Positions 1 to 6,896 of a stretch of 64,000 bases of DNA are shown in pieces (position 1 is the first letter of the stretch; each line of letters begins with the position of its first letter). The translations under genes and the position numbers were made by a program. Location: the NCBI GenBank assembly GCA_963732225.1, contig CAVSYR010000002.1, positions 1,116,001-1,180,000 on the forward strand, written 5' to 3'. The notes beneath the pieces are model-generated. The model was not told the DNA's origin and did no database searches. It saw nothing but the letters and a program-made list of their open reading frames with translations. This DNA comes from VRUE01 sp963732225 (lineage in GTDB: Bacteria > Actinomycetota > Thermoleophilia > Solirubrobacterales > 70-9).

Positions 1-80
1 CGGCGGGGAAGCGCGAGCTGTCGGGAAGCGGATTCAGGCCGCGATTCGTCACTCGCGCACCTTAGCTCGCCCCCTGTGGC

Positions 81-1685
81 TCAGTGCTTGGTAGCGGCAC
101 ACCTGGCCTTGGCGCCCCGCTTCTTCTTGCTCGCCTTGCAGGCGCGGTGCTGCTTCCCGCCGCTCTTCTTGCCCTGCGGCCCGCGCTTGCCCTTGGGACC
201 GCGTGGACCCGTCGCGCCCTTGGGGCCGGCCGGTCCAGTCGCTCCGCTGAGCCCGGTGGCGCCCTGGGCCCCGGTGGCACCCGCGGGTCCCTGGGGGCCC
301 GTCGGGCCTGTGGGTCCAGCCGGGCCTGTGGGTCCAGTCGGGCCCTGCGGCCCTGCGGTTGCGGCCATGACCGGGCTCGACGATGCCGAGGTGATTGCCT
401 GGGAGCCGACGGCATTGGTTGCCGTCACTTCGCAGCTCAGGGTCGCGCCGACATCGGCTTCGATCGGCACGTAGACCGGCTGGGTGGCACCCGTGATCGC
501 CACTTCGTTGCGAAGCCACTGGTAGGAAAGCGTGTCCTCGTCCCGGTAGCCGGAGGTGATGCAGGTCATCGGCACGTCGACCTTGGCGGTCGAGCTCAGT
601 GCCACGGTGCCGGCCGGCACGTTCACGCCTTCGCCAAGCAGCGCGGCGGTGCTGACCGGTCCCGGCGTGTTGCTGATCAGGAAGATCGAGGCGTTTCTTT
701 CCCCCGCCTTCGTCGGCGCGAAGCCGATCGTGACTTCGCAGGCTTCACCCGGTTCAAGCGCCACCTGGGTGCATTCGTCGTTGGTCAGGGGAAAGCTCAG
801 CGGCGATCCGGAGATGACCAGGAGCTGTTGGATCTGCAACTGGAAGTCGCCGGTGTTGGTGACCTTCACCTGCTGGGTTGGCGCCGCAGAGTTGACTTTG
901 ACCGCGCCGAAATCGATTTCGCCCGGTTCGATCGTCGCTTCGGGCCCGGCGAGGACCGTCGCTTTCAGCGGCACGACGAGCGGGTTGACGGTGCCGCTGT
1001 TGGCGATTTCGAGGCTCGCTTCGTAGTCGCCCGGTTTGCCCGGCGGGGAGAACTGCACCTGCAAGTTGCAGTTGTTGCCAGGGGGGACGATGACGCCGCT
1101 GCATCCAGAGTCGATGAGGCTGAAGCTGCCCGCGTCGGGACCAGAAATGGTCCTGCCTTCGGTGATCGCTGTGAAAGGTGAGTTGTTGCTGACGGTGACC
1201 TGCTGCTGCAGGGTGCCGCCGTAGTAGTAGGGGAATTCCGGGAAGCTCGGTGTGCTCGCTTCGAGCGTGCCGGTCGCTCCGGTGCCGGAGAGCGCGACTT
1301 CAACCGGGAGGCTGATTTCCCCTTCGCCGACGTTGACCGTGTATTCGAGCGAGGCGTTGGCGCTGAACGGGCCGGTCGAGTGCGGTTCAAAGCGAACGGT
1401 CAGCGAGCATCCTTCGCCGGGTTCGAGGAAGGTCGGGTCGTTGCAGCCGCCTTCGCGGCTGTACGGTGCCGGCACCTGGAAGTTGCCGATCGTCGTGGCT
1501 TCGTCGCCCACGTTCTTGAGTTCGGTGGTCAGGGTCGGGGCCGAGTCGTTGATCCCAACTTCGCCGAATTCGAGCGAGGTGGAGCTCGCTTCGATTTCCG
1601 CCGCCGCCGAGGCAAGGGCCGGGACGGCGACGAGCAGGGCGAGCGAGGCGAAGAGGGCGAAGACGAGGCGGCGAGCAAATGGCAT
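81..1685 (-). CDS. Secreted choice-of-anchor D protein with collagen-like C-terminus
   Basis: The chosen start (ATG at 1685) gives a clean Sec signal peptide (MPFARR, then a hydrophobic run ending ALASAAA) and has GGAAGG upstream; an in-frame start 16 codons earlier only adds a polar leader. Residues 25-370 hold about three Ig-like choice-of-anchor D/ASPM-type repeats, each beginning with a phrase like LEFGEVGINDSAP or IDFGAVKVNSAAP and carrying paired cysteines. A further Ig-like domain follows (about 375-440). The last 90 residues are Gly-X-Y collagen-like triplets (GPTGPTGPAGPTGP and similar), ending in a very basic Lys/Arg tail. It is probably an extracellular structural or adhesive protein; no ligand can be inferred. 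No sortase signal or C-terminal anchor was seen. Confidence 0.85.
   Translation of the reverse strand: MPFARRLVFALFASLALLVAVPALASAAAEIEASSTSLEFGEVGINDSAPTLTTELKNVGDEATTIGNFQVPAPYSREGGCNDPTFLEPGEGCSLTVRFEPHSTGPFSANASLEYTVNVGEGEISLPVEVALSGTGATGTLEASTPSFPEFPYYYGGTLQQQVTVSNNSPFTAITEGRTISGPDAGSFSLIDSGCSGVIVPPGNNCNLQVQFSPPGKPGDYEASLEIANSGTVNPLVVPLKATVLAGPEATIEPGEIDFGAVKVNSAAPTQQVKVTNTGDFQLQIQQLLVISGSPLSFPLTNDECTQVALEPGEACEVTIGFAPTKAGERNASIFLISNTPGPVSTAALLGEGVNVPAGTVALSSTAKVDVPMTCITSGYRDEDTLSYQWLRNEVAITGATQPVYVPIEADVGATLSCEVTATNAVGSQAITSASSSPVMAATAGPQGPTGPTGPAGPTGPTGPQGPAGATGAQGATGLSGATGPAGPKGATGPRGPKGKRGPQGKKSGGKQHRACKASKKKRGAKARCAATKH
170..345 (-). repeat. Collagen-like Gly-X-Y triplet-coding tract
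   Basis: Low-complexity GC-rich DNA inside the preceding gene encodes about 20 successive Gly-Pro-X or Gly-Ala-Thr triplets. It produces open shadow frames on both strands. Such tracts expand and contract easily. Confidence 0.8.
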
Positions 1686-1814
1686 GGGCGAGACGACCTT
1701 CCGGTTTCTTGTCATGTCAGGCGACATCGGCAACGTCGCTCGTGCGCATTAACTCCAGGCGTAGCGAAGGCGTGCCGCGAGTTAGCCTTCCCGGACAACC
1801 GGCGGAGGAAGACT

Positions 1815-2591
1815 GTGGCTGAGCGAAAAGGCAGCGGGACTACGGCAGCGGCGCGCGCGACCGTGCGCGGCGAGGTCCAGGGCGTCGGCTTCCGAGAAGT
1901 CACGCGAGAGCGAGCGCAAGAGCTGGGCGTGCTGGGCTGGGTTCGAAATGGGGAGGAGGGCGAGGTGCTCGTCCACGCGGAGGGCCCCGAACCCGCGGTC
2001 GAGGCGCTGCTGGCCTCCCTGCGCGAGGGACCGCCGGCCGCGCGGGTTACCGAGGTGGCGAGCGAGAGCGTCAAGCCCGAGGGGCACGAGCAGTTCGCGA
2101 TCCGCGGGGTCAGCGCCGGCGTCTTCGTCGTCCAGGAGCACGCCGCCACTGCCCGACACTTCGACCTGCGGCTCGAGGTCGACGGGGTGATGCGTTCCTG
2201 GGCGGTGCCAAAGGGACCGTCGATGGACCCGGCGGTGAAGCGGCTCGCGGTGCAGGTCTCCGACCACGCGCTCTCCCACAACGACTTCGAGGGGCCGACC
2301 GACGGCGGCGGGGTGATCGTCTGGGATCGGGGCTCCTACGAGCAGGGCGGCCGGGTGCCCTGGCCCGAGGCGCTCGAGCGCGGCCACGCCGTCTTCGTCC
2401 TCCACGGCGAGAAGCTGCGGGGCGGTTTCGCCCTGCAGCGCACCCGGCCCGGCGAGGAGCCGCAGTGGTTGCTGATCAAGCGCCGCGACGAGCAGGCGGA
2501 GCCTGGTGCCAACGTCGTCGCCGAGCGCCCTGAGTCGGTGTTGAGCGGCAAGTCACTGGACGAGCTGCTCGCCGGCGAGCAGGGCCAATAG
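1815..2591 (+). CDS. Acylphosphatase domain fused to LigD-type 3'-phosphoesterase domain
   Basis: The start is GTG 1815, with GGAGGAA four bases upstream; the longer open frame upstream overlaps the divergent secreted-protein gene and is not coding. Residues 14-95 form an acylphosphatase domain: the loop GEVQGVGFR supplies the phosphate-binding Arg27, and VRN supplies the catalytic Asn45. Residues 100-235 match the phosphoesterase domain of bacterial DNA ligase D. His109, His115, Asp117 and Arg119 lie in QEHAATARHFDLRLE, His151 lies in VSDHALSHNDFEG, and a GGGVIVWDRGSYE strand follows. LigD phosphoesterase domains trim 3'-phosphate or ribonucleotide ends at breaks; acylphosphatases hydrolyse carboxyl-phosphates. 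No ligase or polymerase domain and no Ku gene are present in the window. The combined role is unknown. Confidence 0.85.
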   Translation: MAERKGSGTTAAARATVRGEVQGVGFREVTRERAQELGVLGWVRNGEEGEVLVHAEGPEPAVEALLASLREGPPAARVTEVASESVKPEGHEQFAIRGVSAGVFVVQEHAATARHFDLRLEVDGVMRSWAVPKGPSMDPAVKRLAVQVSDHALSHNDFEGPTDGGGVIVWDRGSYEQGGRVPWPEALERGHAVFVLHGEKLRGGFALQRTRPGEEPQWLLIKRRDEQAEPGANVVAERPESVLSGKSLDELLAGEQGQ

Positions 2592-2623
2592 CCTCTGGGT
2601 GACAACCAGCCAAGGAGGGAAGC

Positions 2624-3046
2624 ATGCTTTCGTGGCTTGCCGAGAAGCTGATCGCCCACAACATGAAGGCGATCCGCGCCGGAGACATCAAACCGACCAC
2701 GGTGCTGTACGCGGACGACGTCAGGTTCAGCTTTCCGGGTGACAGCTCGTTCGCCCCGGGAGCGTCGAACAAGAGCGACCTCGAACGTTGGCTCGAGCGC
2801 TTCGTCGAGATCGGCCTGCAGATCTACCCCGACCAGGTGGTCCTCAAGGGCTTCCCCTGGCGGCAGACGGTCTGCGTCCGCGGCCACATCCACCTCGACG
2901 ATCCCAAGGACGGCCGGGTCTACGACAACCGCTACGTGATCTGGGGCCGGATGGCCTGGGGCAAGATGCGCGAGTACGAGGTCTACGAGGACACCGAAGA
3001 GACCCGCAGGCTCGATCAGTGGTTGGCGCGGGCCGGTGAGGTTTAG
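2624..3046 (+). CDS. SnoaL-like / NTF2-fold protein
   Basis: This 140-residue protein has the usual SnoaL pattern: an N-terminal helix, an Asp-rich ADDVRFSFPG strand near residue 35, a central helix (KSDLERWLERFVEIG), and beta strands containing RGHIHL and NRYVIWGRMAWGKMREYEVYED. The start has AAGGAGGG nine bases upstream. Families with this fold include isomerases, hydrolases and stress proteins, and no active site can be assigned here. It lies 32 bp after the acylphosphatase-phosphoesterase gene and may be cotranscribed with it. Confidence 0.7.
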   Translation: MLSWLAEKLIAHNMKAIRAGDIKPTTVLYADDVRFSFPGDSSFAPGASNKSDLERWLERFVEIGLQIYPDQVVLKGFPWRQTVCVRGHIHLDDPKDGRVYDNRYVIWGRMAWGKMREYEVYEDTEETRRLDQWLARAGEV

Positions 3047-3094
3047 CGCCTGCCGAATCGGCAATAGACCAACCGGGCGCAGGAAGCCGTATTA

Positions 3095-3121
3095 GTCATG
3101 ATTGGCAATAGCTATCATGAC
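3095..3121. promoter_or_regulatory. Inverted repeat, candidate operator of the aldo/keto reductase gene
   Basis: Two perfect 8-bp arms, GTCATGAT (3095-3102) and ATCATGAC (3114-3121), flank an 11-bp AT-rich centre that stands out from its GC-rich surroundings. The repeat overlaps the earliest possible starts of the aldo/keto reductase. It could bind a dimeric repressor, and no regulator gene is adjacent. Confidence 0.45.
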
Positions 3122-3947
3122 AAGAATGCAAACGGCCCAAATGGCGACCCCTGCAGTTCGCCTTCACGATGGCATCGAGATTCCACAGCTCGGGCTGACT
3201 CTCTTTCAGGTACCGCCCGAGGAGACCCGGAGCATCGTCGAGCAGGCGCTCGAGGCCGGTTACCGCCACTTCGACACCGCCGCCGCGCATGGCAACGAGC
3301 GGGAGGTGGGCGAGGCGCTCATCGCCTCCCGTCTTCCCCGTGAGGAGTACTTCGTCACCAGCAAGCTCTCGGATCTTCAGCGCGATCCCCAGTCGACCCT
3401 CGACGCCTTCGAGGCGAGCCTCGAGCGACTTGGCCTCGACCACGTCGATCTCTGTCTGATCCACGGCTCCGGCGCCGAGACGGACGGCCTGCTCGGTGCC
3501 TGGCAGGCGCTCGAATGGATCCACAGGGAGGAGGCCGCTCGCACGATCGGCGTCGCCAACTTTGGCGCCGAGGAGCTCGAGCTGCTGGAGCAGGCGACGA
3601 GGAGCCAGCCAACGGTCAACCAGATCGAGCTGAACCCGCGCCTGCAGCAACCCGAGCTCTGCGCCCTCCACGTCGCCCGAGGCATCACCACCGAGGCCTG
3701 GGGTCCGCTGGGGCAGGACGAGCTGCTCAGCGATCCGGTGATCTCGCGGCTCGCCGAGGGCCACGGCAAGACACCCGCCCAAGTGGTGTTGCGCTGGCAG
3801 CTTCAACTCGGTCACGTCGTCGTCACCAAGCCGGTTTCGCCGGCCCGCGTCCGCGAGAGCGTTGACCTCTTCGACTTCGAGCTCTGTCACCGTGAGTTGG
3901 CGGCGATCGCCGACCTCGGCCGCGACAGGCAGATGTTGCTCAGGTAA
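3117..3947 (+). CDS. Aldo/keto reductase family protein with His in place of catalytic Tyr
   Basis: This is an (alpha/beta)8 NAD(P)H-dependent oxidoreductase-type protein. It resembles the 2,5-diketo-gluconate reductase branch (EIPQLGLTLFQVPPEE near residue 20, NQIELNP, VVTKPVSPARVRESVDLFDFEL). Of the catalytic tetrad, Asp53, Lys83 (TSKL) and His116 (CLIHG) are present. The tyrosine normally found in the DTAxxYxNE motif is histidine (DTAAAHGNE, His58), so ordinary carbonyl reduction is doubtful. The start is uncertain: ATG 3117, 3126 and 3141 and TTG 3102 are all possible, none with a good ribosome binding site, and 3141 fits the family alignment best. Confidence 0.8.
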   Translation: MTRMQTAQMATPAVRLHDGIEIPQLGLTLFQVPPEETRSIVEQALEAGYRHFDTAAAHGNEREVGEALIASRLPREEYFVTSKLSDLQRDPQSTLDAFEASLERLGLDHVDLCLIHGSGAETDGLLGAWQALEWIHREEAARTIGVANFGAEELELLEQATRSQPTVNQIELNPRLQQPELCALHVARGITTEAWGPLGQDELLSDPVISRLAEGHGKTPAQVVLRWQLQLGHVVVTKPVSPARVRESVDLFDFELCHRELAAIADLGRDRQMLLR

Positions 3948-3959
3948 TCTCCAGGTATT

Positions 3960-5141
3960 CTGCCGAAGCTTTTCGCCTCGCTTGCCCTTGCCTTTGTGCT
4001 GATCCTGCTGGCCGGTTGCGGTAGCAGCAGCGATTCCTCCAGCGCTCCCGCCAAAGGCCTGCCGAAGGAAATAGTGATCGGCGCCGCGCTGGCAAAGACC
4101 GGCTACATGGCGCCGTACGACGCCACCTTTGCCGCGGTCGAACAGCTGATCGCGGAAACCAACGCCAAGGGTGGAATCGACGGCCACAAGATCAGGGTCG
4201 TCCACGCCGACAGTCGCTCAGAACCCCAGCAGTCCGTGCTGGCGGCTCAGAAGGTGACGGAAGAGGGGGCAGACGTGCTCGTGCTCAGCGGCGAGGCGCT
4301 GAACGCGTCCGCCGCGGCTCCGCTGGCCGAAGAACACGACATGCTGAACATGTCCAACGCCAACGAACCCGGTTTCGGGCCGCCGACAACCGGTCGCCTC
4401 TCCTTCAGCTCGTATCCGAGCCTGCTCAGCGAAGCGAGTGCCGGTGCCCAGTTCCTCTGGGACCGCGGGGTCAGGCACCCGTTTCTCTTCCGCGACACCT
4501 CGATCATCTACGGCCGGGCGTACTGCTCCGGTACGCAGCAGACCTGGGAACACCTCGGCGGCACGATCGCCGGCTCGGCCGACTTCGAGAACACCGACGA
4601 GTCGGTGGCGAGTCAGGTCAGCGAGCTGCGCGACTCCGGCGCCGACGCGGTGGTGATGTGCTCCTACCCACCCGGCGGCGCCTCGGCGATCAAGCAGATC
4701 CGCTCCGCCGGCATCGACGTGCCGATTCTGGGGACGGGCGGCTTCGACGGCACCTTCTGGCTCAAGGGCATCCCCAGCACCAAGGAAATCTTCGCCACCT
4801 CCAACGGCTCCGCCTATGACCCGCCCAACGCGGAAACGGCGAAGCTGTTCGAGAAGCTCAAACGCGCCGGCATCGAAACCGACGTCTCCAGCGCCCTGCT
4901 GGGCGCCTACGCTGGCGGCCAGCTGATCCTCGACGCGATCAGGGAAACCCACAGCGTCAACGGCAACACCCTTGCCGACGCGCTCGAAGCGAAGCCCCAT
5001 CACACGGTCAACGGCGACCTCAGCTACACGAGGACCGATCACCACCCGATCCGGACCTGGCCGGTCTACTCGTACACCACCGGCAAGCCAGTGCTGGTGG
5101 CAAAGGTCAAGCCGCGGTTCATCCCCGAATACGGCGGCTAA
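3960..5141 (+). CDS. Branched-chain amino acid-type ABC transporter substrate-binding lipoprotein
   Basis: This is a Leu/Ile/Val-binding (Peripla_BP_6) type protein: IVIGAALAKTGYMAPYDATF, GGIDGHKIRVVHADSRSEPQQSV, and a long two-lobe fold of about 380 residues. It would capture the substrate outside the membrane for the LivHMGF permease encoded downstream on the other strand. The lipobox LLAGC precedes a Ser-rich linker. The first standard start codon (GTG 3996) lies inside the signal peptide. A complete signal (LPKLFASLALAFVLILLAGC) requires starting at CTG 3960 or ATT 3957, just after the aldo/keto reductase stop at 3945-3947, which is in the same frame. I give CTG as the start; the boundary is uncertain, the family is not. 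Confidence 0.85.
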   Translation: MPKLFASLALAFVLILLAGCGSSSDSSSAPAKGLPKEIVIGAALAKTGYMAPYDATFAAVEQLIAETNAKGGIDGHKIRVVHADSRSEPQQSVLAAQKVTEEGADVLVLSGEALNASAAAPLAEEHDMLNMSNANEPGFGPPTTGRLSFSSYPSLLSEASAGAQFLWDRGVRHPFLFRDTSIIYGRAYCSGTQQTWEHLGGTIAGSADFENTDESVASQVSELRDSGADAVVMCSYPPGGASAIKQIRSAGIDVPILGTGGFDGTFWLKGIPSTKEIFATSNGSAYDPPNAETAKLFEKLKRAGIETDVSSALLGAYAGGQLILDAIRETHSVNGNTLADALEAKPHHTVNGDLSYTRTDHHPIRTWPVYSYTTGKPVLVAKVKPRFIPEYGG

Positions 5142-6157
5142 GCAGTCGCGCGCTTGCTGAGGGCGCCTTCGACGAACTGGCGGAACGCCGCCCGGTAGGC
5201 GAGTGTGAAGCGGTCGGCGAGGGTGTTGACGTCGGCGTTTGGGTCGAGCGACAGCTCGGGCGGTTGGATCGCCGAGATGATCGGCAGGTCCTCGGAGTAG
5301 ACGCGCCAGTCGTAGGCGATCGCGCTCTCGAGGGTCTGCTCGTCGTAGTCCTCCAGACCTCCCTCGATCCAGTAGTGCGCTGACTCGGTAGCGCTGATCG
5401 CTCGGGCGGCGTGGAGCAGGCCGCGCTCGCCTTTTACGGTGAGGACTCGGGCCGAGGCGAAGTTGGGGGCGACCACGTGGTAATGCAGTTCTTTCAGGTC
5501 GCCCCAAATGGCCGAAGGGCCCTCGCCCCACCCGGCCTTCCAGCGCAGCATGACCGTCCGCCCATCGCTCTCGGGTTCGAGCGGTTCGATCACCTCGGGC
5601 ATCTCGGGCAGGGTCTCCGGGTGGACGAAGGCGAAGTGGGAGACGTCGCGGAAGTTCTCGATCATCAGCCCAAAGCCGACTGGCAGCTCGAACGGATCGC
5701 CGTGACGCCACAGCCACTTCTCCTCGTCGAACCAGGAGAGGGCGGGCGGCTCGCCAATCGGCTCCGCCAGGACGGTCCAGACAAGGCCCCACTGTTCGCG
5801 CACCGGGAAGGCGGGAATCTGAGCCCGCGGCGGGATCTGATCCTGATTGGGCAGCGAGGGGATACGGGTGCAGGAGCCGTCGCCGCCGGCCCACTCCCAG
5901 CCGTGGTAGGGGCACTGGATCGAGTCGCCCGCGACCTTGCCCATCGATAGCGAGGCACCACGGTGGGCGCAGCGATCGGCGACAACGGCCGCTTTGCCGT
6001 TCTCGGTGAGGAAGACGGCAAGCGCTTCGCCGAGCAGCACGGCCCGCTGTGGGCCCTTCCTCAGGTCCTCGATCCTGGCAACCGGCTGCCAGCAGTGGCG
6101 CAGGGCGAGGGAGATGTCCTCGCTGGTCGGTGCTTCACGTGGCTGGTCGTCAAACAT
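5138..6157 (-). CDS. Rieske [2Fe-2S] non-heme iron oxygenase, alpha-subunit type
   Basis: The N-terminal Rieske domain holds the cluster ligands in CAHRGAS and CPYHGWEW. The C-terminal catalytic domain holds the mononuclear iron site in ENFRDVSHFAFVH. The length (339 residues) and order match single-component-type oxygenases such as vanillate or phenoxybenzoate demethylases. These enzymes need a reductase and oxidise aromatic or related substrates. ATG 6157 is preceded by GAGGAG; GTG 6160 is an alternative. It is the last gene of the GntR-liv operon, 37 bp after livF, so its substrate is probably what the transporter imports. Its stop overlaps the convergent binding-protein gene by 4 bp. Confidence 0.9.
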   Translation of the reverse strand: MFDDQPREAPTSEDISLALRHCWQPVARIEDLRKGPQRAVLLGEALAVFLTENGKAAVVADRCAHRGASLSMGKVAGDSIQCPYHGWEWAGGDGSCTRIPSLPNQDQIPPRAQIPAFPVREQWGLVWTVLAEPIGEPPALSWFDEEKWLWRHGDPFELPVGFGLMIENFRDVSHFAFVHPETLPEMPEVIEPLEPESDGRTVMLRWKAGWGEGPSAIWGDLKELHYHVVAPNFASARVLTVKGERGLLHAARAISATESAHYWIEGGLEDYDEQTLESAIAYDWRVYSEDLPIISAIQPPELSLDPNADVNTLADRFTLAYRAAFRQFVEGALSKRATA

Positions 6158-6194
6158 CACCGCTCCTCGTGACTATTTGGGAATTCCATTCTAT

Positions 6195-6896
6195 TCATGG
6201 CTGCCTGCCGAGATAGGCGCGCAGGACATCGGGGTTGCGCTGCAGCTCGCCACGTGAGCCCTGAGCGCGCACCTTGCCGGTGCTGAGCACGAGGCAGCGA
6301 TCGCAAAAGTCGATCGTGCGGGCGGCGTTCTGCTCGACCAGCAGCATCGTCACCCCCTCCTCGCGCAGCTCCTCAAGCAGCTCGTAGATGACGTCGATCA
6401 TCTTCGGCGCCAGGCCGAGCGAGGGCTCGTCGAGGATCAGCAGCTTCGGCCTGCCGAGCAGGGCGCGGGCGATTGCCAGCTGCTGTTGCTCGCCGCCCGA
6501 GAGCCGGTCGGCCCGCTGGCCGGCGCGCTCGCCCAGGATCGGGAAGCGCGCCAGGGTCTGCTCCATCAGCTCGCCCCCCTCGGCCTCGTCGCGCGCGCCC
6601 AGGCGCAGGTTCTCCGCCACGGTCAGGGTCTTGAAGATGTGACGGCCCTCGGGCACCAGCGCCAGCCCCAGGTTTGCGATCTGCTCCGGCGCCATCCCGG
6701 TCAGGACGCGGTCCTCGAACGTCGCCGTCCCCGAGCTCGGCCGCACCAGGCCGCAGATCGATCGCAGGATTGAGCTCTTGCCGGCGCCGTTGGGGCCGAT
6801 CATCCCGATCACCTCGCCGCGGCCGATGCTGAGGTCGACCCCGTGCACCACCTCGATCCGCCCGTAGCTGACCCGGACGTCGCGCAGCTCAAGCAT
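6195..6896 (-). CDS. livF: Branched-chain amino acid-type ABC transporter ATPase LivF
   Basis: This is a 233-residue cytoplasmic ATPase with Walker A GPNGAGKSS, signature LSGGEQQQLAIARAL, Walker B LLILDEPSLGLAP, and the LivF-typical C-terminus (MLLVEQNAARTIDFCDRCLVLSTGKV). It pairs with the LivG domain of the upstream fusion to power uptake. Its start overlaps the end of livMG by 8 bp, so translation is coupled. Confidence 0.95.
   Translation of the reverse strand: MLELRDVRVSYGRIEVVHGVDLSIGRGEVIGMIGPNGAGKSSILRSICGLVRPSSGTATFEDRVLTGMAPEQIANLGLALVPEGRHIFKTLTVAENLRLGARDEAEGGELMEQTLARFPILGERAGQRADRLSGGEQQQLAIARALLGRPKLLILDEPSLGLAPKMIDVIYELLEELREEGVTMLLVEQNAARTIDFCDRCLVLSTGKVRAQGSRGELQRNPDVLRAYLGRQP

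Noticed and set aside
1..80. Left edge of the window
   Set aside because: No gene, terminator or RNA could be supported in these 80 bases.
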